Below are positions 1 through 7,549 of a stretch of DNA of 20,365 bases, piece after piece. The DNA is from Eggerthella sp. CAG:209 (GTDB lineage Bacteria; Actinomycetota; Coriobacteriia; Coriobacteriales; Eggerthellaceae). The notes beneath the pieces are model-generated. The model had not been told where the DNA came from and did not search any database. It was given only the letters and a program-made list of their open reading frames with translations. The stretch lies in contig FR884647.1 in assembly GCA_000436075.1 (NCBI GenBank), positions 61,047 to 81,411 of the forward strand, written 5' to 3'. A program made the position numbers and the translations under genes. The first letter of the stretch is position 1; every line of letters starts with the position of its first letter.

Positions 1-1640
1 GGCTTCGTTTGCGCGAGTTGGTTCATCAAGGGCGTGAAGAGGCAGATGCGCTGCGCGCACAGGAGAAAATGCTTGCCTCGTGGGGTCCGCGGAGAGATTT
101 GCTTGCGCAAACGCAGCAGCAGCTTAATGCGGAAATAGAAGGCCTGAAAACACTCCGCGCTCGTGTGGAGGAAATTGATCGTTCTATCGAAGAATCGCGC
201 ACATCGCTCCATGAGGCGTTGCGTTTGGAGGATGAAGCCTCCATGCATGAGGGAGAGCCACCGCATGAGCTCGCCGAACTGGTCGGCTTGAGCAGGGAAG
301 ATCAGTATCAGCTCGCAGATAGCCTTGAAGATTTCGAGCGCCGTCGCGCAAAATTGGAGCATTCTCTAGATGCTGCACGCATGGATGCTGTTCGCTCTCA
401 GTCGGATTACGAAGTGTTTGCCGAGCAGGCAAAGGCCGCCGACAGCAAGATCCAGTTTGCTTCGCAGCGCAAAGTGAAACTCGGATTGGCTTTGGCGTTA
501 ACGCTGCTTATGGCGTTCGCCGGTTCGTTTGTTTTGTACAGCTCCCCTGATCATGGCGGTGTCTCTTACCTGATTGCCGGAGTGGCCCTGGTTGCGTTTG
601 CCCTGGTAATCGGTGCGGCAGGTGTTTCGATAGCGTTGAAGCCGATTCCTGGCGAAGACGAGCTCGACGAGGAGCTAAAGAAGCGCGACTGGGTGGTTCA
701 GCAGGATAAGAAAACAGTGGAAGCTTGCGAGCGGTCTCTCCGCGATTTCGACGTCCAAGTCGTAAGTTTCTTGGAGGCGAACGGCCTGAAGGCTGCTGCT
801 GGTTCTCTTCGTCGTGCTCGCCGATTGCTGGATCAGCTTGACGATTACCACACTTCTTGCACAACAGAAAACCTGAACCATCAGGCACGATCCCTTCAGT
901 GTGCAAGTATTCGCAAGGAGCTAGCCGAATGCAAAAACCAACGCGTGGAGCTGTGTCGCAAGGCAGGCTTCGACGATGGCGCATCGCTGGAGGCGATATC
1001 CCAAGCCATCGAACGCAAAGAGCAGGACCGTGCTAAGACGGCGGCTGCAGCGGCCGAAACAGATCGCCAGCATGGAGAGCTGTCGGAACGTTTGGCTGCT
1101 GCTCGCAGCTCAACCGATTTCGACGAGGCGAAGTTCAAATGCGAAGAGGTGGAGGCGCGCCTGCGGGAAACGTACCGAAGGCTCTCGGTGCTGTTCATTG
1201 CCAAACGGTCCCTTGAAGCGGCAATTGCCGAATGGGAGCGCAAAAGCCAACCTGAGGTATACCGCACCGCTTCGCGCTTGCTCTCGCAGATGACCGATGG
1301 TGCCTGGCGGCAGGTGCGCATGAACGCCCAGGGTGAACTAGAAGTGATTGATGCGGTTAAAACCGTGCGCCCACCTCATCTGCTTTCGCTGGGTACGCGT
1401 CAGCAGTTGTATTTGAGCCTGCGTATTGCCCTTCTTCTTTCGGCTGTAAATGTTGGCCGCGGGCTTCCCGTGCTGTGCGACGACATATTGGTCAATTTCG
1501 ACGACGAGCGGCGCGCGCAAGCTGCCCGTGCTTTGGCGGAATTGGCACGGTATCGGCAGGTGATTTTGTTTACATGCCATTCAGACGTTGCAGCCTTGAT
1601 GGGAACTGTTGATCCGCGAAGCAATTTGATTCAACTGTAG
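1..1640 (+). CDS. YhaN/SbcC-like coiled-coil ATPase with membrane hairpin, 3' part (partial)
   Basis: This is the C-terminal part of an SMC/Rad50/SbcC-type ATPase. The frame is open to the left window edge, so the N-terminal Walker A half is outside; the first in-window TTG at 9 is probably not the true start. Numbering from that TTG, long charged helices typical of a coiled coil flank two hydrophobic segments at about residues 157-177 and 185-210. The ABC-type nucleotide-binding end is clear: a signature-like LSLGTRQQLYLSLR at about 459-472, Walker B LPVLCDDILVNFD at about 486-498 (the first residues of the D-loop follow), and the H-loop histidine in TCHSD at about 524. Membrane-hairpin SbcC relatives such as Bacillus YhaN show the same plan and usually sit beside a YhaO/SbcD-like nuclease, which would lie to the left. 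The role in DNA-end processing is inferred; the family call is firm, the exact name less so. Confidence 0.82.
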   Translation, partial: LRLRELVHQGREEADALRAQEKMLASWGPRRDLLAQTQQQLNAEIEGLKTLRARVEEIDRSIEESRTSLHEALRLEDEASMHEGEPPHELAELVGLSREDQYQLADSLEDFERRRAKLEHSLDAARMDAVRSQSDYEVFAEQAKAADSKIQFASQRKVKLGLALALTLLMAFAGSFVLYSSPDHGGVSYLIAGVALVAFALVIGAAGVSIALKPIPGEDELDEELKKRDWVVQQDKKTVEACERSLRDFDVQVVSFLEANGLKAAAGSLRRARRLLDQLDDYHTSCTTENLNHQARSLQCASIRKELAECKNQRVELCRKAGFDDGASLEAISQAIERKEQDRAKTAAAAAETDRQHGELSERLAAARSSTDFDEAKFKCEEVEARLRETYRRLSVLFIAKRSLEAAIAEWERKSQPEVYRTASRLLSQMTDGAWRQVRMNAQGELEVIDAVKTVRPPHLLSLGTRQQLYLSLRIALLLSAVNVGRGLPVLCDDILVNFDDERRAQAARALAELARYRQVILFTCHSDVAALMGTVDPRSNLIQL

Positions 1641-1721
1641 TATGATTTTGGTTGCTAGGGCTTGTTGCGCGCTTTGGTGCGTTGCACCTGGCTAATTATT
1701 AAAACATCGAAAGGACCTTTC

Positions 1722-3017
1722 ATGCCAAGCACGGTTCTCCTTGGCGCTCAGTGGGGCGACGAGGGCAAAGGCAAGATCACTGACCTTATTTCGAGCGACT
1801 ACGATTACGTTGTTCGTTATCAGGGCGGAAACAACGCAGGCCACACGGTTATCCACGGCGATACCAAGCTGGCGCTTCATCTGATTCCTTCTGGCGTTAT
1901 GTACGATCACATCACGCCTGTTATCGGCAACGGTTGCGTTATCGACCCGAAGGTTCTCGTTGAAGAGATGGACATGCTGCAGGGCGAAGGCTTCTCCTGC
2001 GATCGTCTGCGCATTTCCTGTGACGCTCACATCATCATGCCGTACCACATCGATCTCGATGGTGCGTCTGAACGCCATCTGGGCAAGCACAAGATCGGCA
2101 CTACCAAGCGTGGTATCGGCCCTGCTTACGAAGATAAAATCTCCCGTTGCGGCATCCGTGTCCAGGACCTGCTCGATGAAAAGATCTTCCGTGAGAAGGT
2201 TGAAGCTGCCCTGTTCCTAAAGAACCAGATCCTTACCAAGATCTATGATCTTGAACCTTATACGGTTGATCAGATCTGCGAGATGTATCTCCCCTACGCC
2301 GACGTTATGCGCGATCATATGGCCGAAACCACGCAGCTGCTGAATGCGGAACTCCGTGCTGGCAAGAACGTGCTGTTCGAAGGCGCTCAGGGCACCATGC
2401 TCGACGTTGACCATGGCACCTATCCCTTCGTAACCTCTTCTTCCTGCTGCGCTGGCGGCGCGCCCACCGGTTCTGGTGTGGGTCCGAAGGCAATCGGCAA
2501 GGTCCTGGGCATTGCTAAGGCGTACATCACGCGCGTTGGCTCCGGTCCGTTCCCCACAGAGCTTCATGACGAAACTGGCGAGCTTCTGTGCAAGACGGGC
2601 GGCGAATACGGTGTAACTACCGGTCGCAAGCGCCGCTGCGGTTGGTTCGATGCAGTTCAGGCTCGCTACGCGGTAGAGGTCAACTCCATGACCGACATGG
2701 CTCTTACCAAACTTGACGTTCTTTCCTGCGTTCCCCGAATCAAAGTATGCGTTGCTTATGAGGCAGACGGTCAGCGTTACGACTACTTCCCTATGCAGCA
2801 TTCGGTTATCTATCCGAAAAACGTAACGCCTATTTACGAAGAACTTCCTGGCTGGGAGGGCGTCGATATCTCCGATTGCAAGAAGTTCGAAGACCTGCCC
2901 GCAAATGCGCAGAGCTACGTTAAGTACCTTGAAGAGGTTTCTGGCGTAAAGGCGTCCATCATCGCTGTTGGCCCTGACCGCAACCAGACTATCTTCAATG
3001 GCTGGGAGAGCCGCTAG
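1722..3017 (+). CDS. purA: Adenylosuccinate synthetase
   Basis: The enzyme joins IMP and aspartate using GTP to give adenylosuccinate, the first committed step to AMP, in the cytoplasm. The product is 431 aa, the usual family length. The N-terminal GTP-binding loop GDEGKGK is at 12-18 with the catalytic Asp13, and GNNAGHTV follows with catalytic His41, the same numbering as the E. coli enzyme. Further in, TTKRGIGPAYEDK and the late TTGRKRRCGWFD segment are also family hallmarks. The frame is open further upstream, but the ATG at 1722 is chosen because it places Asp13/His41 correctly and has an AAAGGA ribosome site at 1710-1715. A possible promoter lies about 20-50 nt upstream (TTGGTG at 1674, TATTAA at 1697, 17-nt spacer) but is weak. 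A terminator-like hairpin follows the gene. Confidence 0.97.
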   Translation: MPSTVLLGAQWGDEGKGKITDLISSDYDYVVRYQGGNNAGHTVIHGDTKLALHLIPSGVMYDHITPVIGNGCVIDPKVLVEEMDMLQGEGFSCDRLRISCDAHIIMPYHIDLDGASERHLGKHKIGTTKRGIGPAYEDKISRCGIRVQDLLDEKIFREKVEAALFLKNQILTKIYDLEPYTVDQICEMYLPYADVMRDHMAETTQLLNAELRAGKNVLFEGAQGTMLDVDHGTYPFVTSSSCCAGGAPTGSGVGPKAIGKVLGIAKAYITRVGSGPFPTELHDETGELLCKTGGEYGVTTGRKRRCGWFDAVQARYAVEVNSMTDMALTKLDVLSCVPRIKVCVAYEADGQRYDYFPMQHSVIYPKNVTPIYEELPGWEGVDISDCKKFEDLPANAQSYVKYLEEVSGVKASIIAVGPDRNQTIFNGWESR

Positions 3018-3051
3018 CAATATGGGCTTCACCCAGTAAAGCAAAACAAGC

Positions 3052-3089
3052 AAAGCACCTTCGCGGAATAACCTGCGGGGGTGCTTTTT
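3052..3089 (+). terminator. Hairpin with U-run between purA and purD
   Basis: Arms AAAGCACC (3052-3059) and GGTGCTTT (3080-3087) pair perfectly, with an inner CGC/GCG pairing at 3062-3064/3075-3077, and the right arm runs into five Ts. It has the form of an intrinsic terminator for purA. It ends only 26 nt before the purD start codon, which leaves no room for an ordinary promoter after it, so it may work as a partial terminator or attenuator inside a purA-purD transcript. Confidence 0.75.
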
Positions 3090-3115
3090 GGCATCAAACA
3101 AGAAAGGTTTGAACC

Positions 3116-4408
3116 ATGAACATTCTGGTTCTTGGCGGCGGTGGCCGCGAGCATGCTATTTCGTGGGCGCTTGCGAAATCGCCTCGTTGCACCGAGCTGT
3201 ACGTGGCTCCCGGTAATGGTGGTACGGCAAACATCGCTCGCAACGTTAAGGATCTCAATGCTGAAGACGCTCAGGCGGTACTTGCATTTGCCCAGGCTCA
3301 CAACATCGAATTGGTTGTAATCGGCCCTGAGGCCCCCCTCGTGGCTGGTGTTGCTGACGTTCTCCGCGAAGCGGGCATTCCCGTGTTCGGCCCTGATGCG
3401 CAAGGCGCTCAGCTGGAAGGCTCTAAGACTTATTCCAAGCGCTTCATGGATGCAAACGGTATACCTACGGCACGTTACCAGAGCTTCACCGACGCCGCTT
3501 CTGCTCGCGCATACTGCGAAGAGCTGGGCGCCCCATTGGTCGTTAAGGCTGACGGCCTTGCCGCGGGCAAGGGTGTTGTGGTTGCCGAAACGCTTGATAT
3601 GGCGCTTGATGCCGTTGAGGCTTGCTTTGACGGCAGCTTTGGCGATGCGGGTCAGACTGTTGTTGTGGAGGAAATGCTGACCGGTCCCGAGTGCTCGCTT
3701 CTGGCTTTCGTTTCCAATGGCAAGGCATTTTGTATGGCTCCCGCGCAAGACCATAAGCGCGCCTACGATGGTGACCTTGGTCCCAACACAGGTGGCATGG
3801 GTGTGTATTCCCCGGTGCCTATTGTCACTGAAGAAGAAATGGCAACCATGATTTCCATCATGGAGCAGTCCGCTGCCGCTACGGCAAAGGATCCGTTCGA
3901 AAACGACTATCGCGGCTGCCTGTATGGCGGGTTCATGCTTACGCCCGAAGGCCCGAAAGTGCTGGAGTTCAATGCGCGCTTCGGCGACCCTGAAACCCAG
4001 GTGGTATTGCCTCGCCTTGAGGGTGATCTGGTGAACATCATGCTTGCTGTTGCAGAAGGTCGTCCCGAGGATATTGTTCTTTCCTGGTCCGATAAATGGG
4101 CAGTGAGCGTTGTTTTGGCAAGCGAAGGCTACCCAGGGTCTTATGAAAAGGGCAAGGTTATCCTTGGCCTGGAAGAGGCCCAAGACCTCGACGGGGTTAT
4201 CGTTTTCCATGCTGGTACGGCTTTGAACCCTGATGGCGAGCTCATTACGGCTGGTGGTCGTGTTTTGAACGTAGTTGCTCTGGGCGATACATTCGAAGAG
4301 GCTCGTAACCGTGCCTATGAGGCATGCGAGCTCATCAAATTCGAAGGCGTTCAGTACCGTTCCGATATCGGCCGCCGTGCGCTGCAGGGTCGCTCTGCTT
4401 GGGAATAA
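3116..4408 (+). CDS. purD: Phosphoribosylamine-glycine ligase (GAR synthetase)
   Basis: An ATP-grasp ligase that joins phosphoribosylamine and glycine to give GAR, the second step of de novo purine synthesis. The product is 430 aa, essentially the family length. The N-terminal GGGGREHA is at residues 7-14. GPEAPLVAG follows, then the ATP-grasp lid VVKADGLAAGKGVVVAE, the HKRAYDGDLGPNTGGMGVYSP stretch, and the metal-binding EFNARFGDPETQ. The ATG at 3116 is preceded by AGAAAGG (3101-3107) at normal spacing. No other pur gene follows; the gene ends in its own terminator. Expression probably depends on readthrough of the hairpin after purA or on a promoter inside the purA end, since the gap is too short for both. 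Confidence 0.97.
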   Translation: MNILVLGGGGREHAISWALAKSPRCTELYVAPGNGGTANIARNVKDLNAEDAQAVLAFAQAHNIELVVIGPEAPLVAGVADVLREAGIPVFGPDAQGAQLEGSKTYSKRFMDANGIPTARYQSFTDAASARAYCEELGAPLVVKADGLAAGKGVVVAETLDMALDAVEACFDGSFGDAGQTVVVEEMLTGPECSLLAFVSNGKAFCMAPAQDHKRAYDGDLGPNTGGMGVYSPVPIVTEEEMATMISIMEQSAAATAKDPFENDYRGCLYGGFMLTPEGPKVLEFNARFGDPETQVVLPRLEGDLVNIMLAVAEGRPEDIVLSWSDKWAVSVVLASEGYPGSYEKGKVILGLEEAQDLDGVIVFHAGTALNPDGELITAGGRVLNVVALGDTFEEARNRAYEACELIKFEGVQYRSDIGRRALQGRSAWE

Positions 4409-4419
4409 GCTGTTTGTTG

Positions 4420-4456
4420 AATCGAGGCACACATTGTGGGTGCCTCGATTATTTTT
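4420..4456 (+). terminator. Intrinsic terminator after purD
   Basis: A perfect 11-bp stem, AATCGAGGCAC (4420-4430) with GTGCCTCGATT (4440-4450), 9-nt loop, followed by ATTTTT. It lies 11 nt beyond the purD stop codon. Confidence 0.92.
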
Positions 4457-4582
4457 ACCCGCATTAGTGTGCGCTGTAATTTCTTGCTCGTGTTTATCGG
4501 GGAAAATGGAATGGCCTGGAAATCCATCTATGGGTTGTTGTGGGTCTTGGTTAAAGCTTGAAATATTTGTTGCATAAAAGAC

Positions 4583-4611
4583 TTGACGTATAGAAGACCT
4601 ATCGGTAATAT
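4583..4611 (+). promoter_or_regulatory. Sigma70-type promoter of tRNA-Phe
   Basis: TTGACG (4583-4588) and TAATAT (4606-4611) are separated by exactly 17 nt. The tRNA begins 29 nt after the -10 box, which leaves a short 5' leader for RNase P to remove. This is one of the two best promoter matches in the window. The stretch 4457-4582 before it shows no feature I can support. Confidence 0.75.
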
Positions 4612-4639
4612 AACAACCCGCGTCAGATATGATGCTTTC

Positions 4640-4715
4640 GGTTGGGTAGCTCAGCTGGTAGAGCAGCGGATTGAAAATCCGCGTGTCGCGGGTTCAAGTC
4701 CCGCCCCGACCACCA
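4640..4715 (+). tRNA. tRNA-Phe (anticodon GAA)
   Basis: A complete 76-nt cloverleaf. Acceptor GGTTGGG (4640-4646) pairs with CCCGACC (4705-4711) with one G-U. The D arm is GCTC...GAGC, the anticodon stem is GCGGA/TCCGC enclosing the loop TTGAAAA (anticodon GAA), and the T arm is GCGGG/CCCGC around TTCAAGT. The discriminator A is at 4712 and CCA is encoded at 4713-4715. It is a single-gene transcription unit with its own promoter and terminator. Confidence 0.97.
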
Positions 4716-4721
4716 CAATTC

Positions 4722-4749
4722 AAAGACCCGCTTCGGCGGGTCTTTTTTT
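4722..4749 (+). terminator. Terminator of the tRNA-Phe unit
   Basis: Stem AAAGACCCGC (4722-4731), TTCG tetraloop (4732-4735), GCGGGTCTTT (4736-4745), then further Ts to 4749. It is a perfect 10-bp stem with the very stable UUCG loop. The minus-strand copy lacks a long U-run, so it probably does not serve the convergent SDR gene well. Confidence 0.93.
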
Positions 4750-4855
4750 ACGTTGTAAACACGGTTGCAACAAAACGCCCCTGAAAAGGGAGTTAATGTG
4801 TACTGCAGAGGCTCGGCAACATTCGAGTGGGTGTTGCCCATCCAAAGGAGATGCC

Positions 4856-5623
4856 CTAAGCCAATAACCAGCCACCTTCGGCAAATATAACCTGCCCTGT
4901 CAGATACGAGGACTCATCAGCCGCCAAGAACAGCACGCAGTTGGCGATATCGTCTTTGGTGCCGCGGCGGCCGAGTGGGATCTTATTGCACAAATCAATT
5001 TCGCGCTGCTTGTCGGCATAGAGTGCCGCATTCAAGTCGGTGGGAATACTGCCTGGTCCCACGGCGTTTACGCGGATGTTTGAAGGTCCCAGATCGCGTG
5101 CGAGCGTTTTGGTGAGCGTAACCACGCCTGCTTTGCTGATGTTGTATAGCAAGTTGTGCGGGATATAGGTAACGCTGGAAACCGAGGCGATGTTCACGAT
5201 GCTGCAGCCTGCGCCGTGTTCCCGGTTGTAGCGCGCAAACCATTGGCTGGCGAAGACCATCGACTTCAGGTTCGTGTCCATTACGCGTTCCCAATCGGCT
5301 TCGGTAACGGTTTCGATGGTCTCGTTTGTAAAGATTCCTGCGTTGTTCACCAAGATGTCGAATGAGCCGAACTTTTCCACCACCGCTTCGAAGAATGCCC
5401 TGATTTGGTCGACCTGCGTCATATCGACGGGCTTTGCAACGATATGGCTGCGGTCGTCACCAGCGATTTCCTGCACCAGCTCTTCTTTGCCGTTTGGCGA
5501 AATGCTGCACAAGGCAACATTGGCTCCCGCCTCGTAGAATCGTTCCGCAATGCGCCGCCCGATGCCGCGCGCCGAGCCAGTAATGACAGCCGTTTTCCCT
5601 GAGAAATCGTACGTGATGGACAT
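4856..5623 (-). CDS. Short-chain dehydrogenase/reductase (SDR), substrate unknown
   Basis: A classical cytoplasmic SDR of 255 aa that uses NAD(P)(H) to interconvert an alcohol and a ketone or similar group. The cofactor glycine motif TGSARGIG is at 15-22, the NNAG motif at 93-96 and structural Asn118 in DTNLKS. The catalytic triad is Ser147, Tyr160 and Lys164 (YNISK). The frame is open 44 codons further upstream, but the start at 5623 is chosen because AGGAGG (5631-5636 on the complement) sits directly before it and the protein then begins at the usual point. It is the only clear minus-strand gene here and stands alone. Family motifs cannot give the substrate: a sugar-alcohol, 3-oxoacyl or hydroxysteroid dehydrogenase would all look like this. 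In gut Coriobacteriia several steroid dehydrogenases belong to this family, but I see nothing specific for that. Confidence 0.9.
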   Translation of the reverse strand: MSITYDFSGKTAVITGSARGIGRRIAERFYEAGANVALCSISPNGKEELVQEIAGDDRSHIVAKPVDMTQVDQIRAFFEAVVEKFGSFDILVNNAGIFTNETIETVTEADWERVMDTNLKSMVFASQWFARYNREHGAGCSIVNIASVSSVTYIPHNLLYNISKAGVVTLTKTLARDLGPSNIRVNAVGPGSIPTDLNAALYADKQREIDLCNKIPLGRRGTKDDIANCVLFLAADESSYLTGQVIFAEGGWLLA

Positions 5624-5799
5624 TTCTGTTCCTCCTGCCTTGAACGGGGTTGCGCCAAGTGCTTCGTTTTCCTGGATCGTAGCATGTGCCGTTGTTGGGT
5701 TTTTCTTTGAGGCAAATTCATCTGACCAGCGGCAATAAGATCGCTTAAATGGCACTTTCTATACAGCAACGGGGCGAAGGTGGCATATGTGTTGCCATT

Positions 5800-5808
5800 T
5801 GGTAAAAT
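5800..5808 (+). promoter_or_regulatory. Possible extended -10 promoter of the pgi-hypFCD operon
   Basis: TGG followed by TAAAAT (5803-5808) fits an extended -10 element (TGn plus hexamer); no good -35 is found at normal spacing. It would start RNA near 5815, about 19 nt before the chosen ATG at 5834. This supports that start over the upstream GTG at 5780 or ATG at 5819. The region 5624-5799 between the divergent SDR and pgi genes shows nothing else I can support. Confidence 0.4.
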
Positions 5809-5833
5809 TGGAAGACCTATGAAAGAAGGACAA

Positions 5834-7549
5834 ATGATCGATTTTGCCATTCAGGGGATCTACCCTCCCTCACTCCAGGCTCTGGTCGACGGCAAGGTTG
5901 CCAGTCGAGTTAGATGCAAGGACAGCTCTCTTTATGGCTTTTCCGAAGAAGCGCAGCAATGCGCCGCTGAATATATGGGATGGGCAACGCTGGCAAGTGA
6001 GCCGCCGTGCCCTATCGACGAGATCCAGGATTTTGCCGACGAGATGATTTCTCGCGGTTTGAAGACGGTAATCCTCATCGGCCAGGGTGGCTCCACCCAG
6101 GCTCCGATGACGCTTACCAAGTACAATAAGCCTGATTCGTCGCTTGTTACCTTTAAGACGCTCGATTCGGTATCGGCGGTGCGTGTTCGTACCATCTTGG
6201 CTGAATGCGACCCCAAAACCACACTTATCATTCAATCTTCCAAGTCGGGCGGCACCATTGAGCCTACCTTGGTTATGAAAGCAGTCCGCACCATTTTGGC
6301 GGAAACCTTGCCGGAGGAAGAAATCCCCTCTCACCTGATTGCCATCACCGATCCTGGCTCTGAGCTTGAGGCGCGTGCTAAGGAAGAAGGTTGGGCTAAG
6401 GTATTTTCTGGTGAGCCCACGGTTGGCGGTCGCTATTCCGCTCTTTCCGTTTTCGGTTTGGTTCCTGCCGCTTTGGTGGGCATCGACATCAAAAAGGTTA
6501 TGGAAAGCGCGCGCAATGCCGAGGAGCTGTGTTCCACCGACGACCTGGACAACCCCGCATCGAACTTGGCAGCGTTCCTGTTCGACAACTATAAAAATGG
6601 GCGCGACAAGTTTTCGTTTTTCACGCCAAAGCGCGGCCGCGTACTTGGTTTGTGGATTGAACAGCTGGTAGCTGAAAGCTTGGGCAAGAACGGCTTCGGT
6701 ATCCTACCCAACATCGAGGTTGACTCGCTGGTTCTGCGCGAGGATCCGCACGATCGCACGGTTATTACCTACAACACCAAAACTGATCTGTGGGACGATC
6801 GCCAAAACTTCAGCCATGCGCTCGAGTTCATCGACCCTGCCATTCCGCGTATGAGCTTCAAGGTTCTAAACGTGGAGGAAGTGGCTGCCCACTTCGTTAT
6901 GTGGGAATACGCCATTGCCATGGTTGGCTATCTGATGAAGGTGTGCCCCTTCGACCAGCCCGACGTTGCGGTTGCCAAGAAGGAAGTGCTCAGCATTCTT
7001 GCCAATGGTGCCCGCAGCCCTGAGTTCGTGGAAAAGGGCCTTGCCGGCATTCCTGTCGGCGACGTTGAGGTGCATGTGTCCGAAGCTCTTCGCGAATCCG
7101 TTGAAGATGAATCACTCGTTTCCGCATTGCGCGCCCTGTTTGGCAGCATTGTGTCTGGCGATTACTTCAGCTTGAATGCATTCCTTCCCTTCACGGGGGA
7201 AGGTCGTCGTGAAGCGCTGGAGGAAATTCGCCACTCGGTTGCCGACCGTTTGGGTGCAGCGTCGTGCCTGGAAATTGGACCGCGCTACCTGCACTCCACC
7301 GGTCAGCTTCATAAGGGAGGCCCGAATGAAGGGGTGTTCTTGATTATCTCGGCAGAAGAGCCGAAGGATATTGCCATCGAAGACTCCCGCGCACAGAGCT
7401 TGGGCGAACTTGCAAAGGCTCAGGCTTCGGGCGACTTCGCAATTCTTTCCGATCGTGGACGCCGCTGCGTTCAGGTTCATTTGCCCGACAACTCTGCGGT
7501 GTCTATTCGTGCCTTGGTTAAGGCGTTCAAGGAGGCAATCAACGCATGA
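5834..7549 (+). CDS. pgi: Glucose-6-phosphate isomerase, transaldolase-fusion type but free-standing
   Basis: The enzyme interconverts glucose 6-phosphate and fructose 6-phosphate in glycolysis/gluconeogenesis. The product is 571 aa from the ATG at 5834, which has AAGAAGG just upstream; GTG 5780 and ATG 5819 are weaker in-frame choices. The SIS-domain sugar-phosphate site SSKSGGTIEP is at 135-144, PTVGGRYSALS at 195-205, the catalytic-Glu segment WIEQLVAESLGK around residue 277, and PFDQPDVAVAK at 372-382 with the likely catalytic lysine at its end. These motifs match the PGI half of bacterial transaldolase/PGI fusions better than E. coli Pgi, yet no transaldolase domain is attached. The last codons overlap hypF by ATGA, so the two are probably translated together. 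A broader SIS-family isomerase is possible but less likely. Confidence 0.85.
   Translation: MIDFAIQGIYPPSLQALVDGKVASRVRCKDSSLYGFSEEAQQCAAEYMGWATLASEPPCPIDEIQDFADEMISRGLKTVILIGQGGSTQAPMTLTKYNKPDSSLVTFKTLDSVSAVRVRTILAECDPKTTLIIQSSKSGGTIEPTLVMKAVRTILAETLPEEEIPSHLIAITDPGSELEARAKEEGWAKVFSGEPTVGGRYSALSVFGLVPAALVGIDIKKVMESARNAEELCSTDDLDNPASNLAAFLFDNYKNGRDKFSFFTPKRGRVLGLWIEQLVAESLGKNGFGILPNIEVDSLVLREDPHDRTVITYNTKTDLWDDRQNFSHALEFIDPAIPRMSFKVLNVEEVAAHFVMWEYAIAMVGYLMKVCPFDQPDVAVAKKEVLSILANGARSPEFVEKGLAGIPVGDVEVHVSEALRESVEDESLVSALRALFGSIVSGDYFSLNAFLPFTGEGRREALEEIRHSVADRLGAASCLEIGPRYLHSTGQLHKGGPNEGVFLIISAEEPKDIAIEDSRAQSLGELAKAQASGDFAILSDRGRRCVQVHLPDNSAVSIRALVKAFKEAINA

Noticed and set aside
1676..1688. 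GGTGC/GCACC mini-hairpin before purA as a terminator of the YhaN-like gene
   Set aside because: Only 5 bp with no following T-run; too weak to call.
2217..4432. Long minus-strand open frames opposite purA and purD (294 and 467 codons)
   Set aside because: They mirror two certain genes; their translations are low-information shadows caused by codon bias.
4815..4838. GGCAACA/TGTTGCC hairpin downstream of the SDR gene
   Set aside because: A 7-bp stem with no T-run on the minus strand, so it cannot be supported as the SDR terminator.
4583..4867. ORFs on both strands across the tRNA-Phe gene
   Set aside because: They read through a perfect tRNA cloverleaf and its terminator; spurious.
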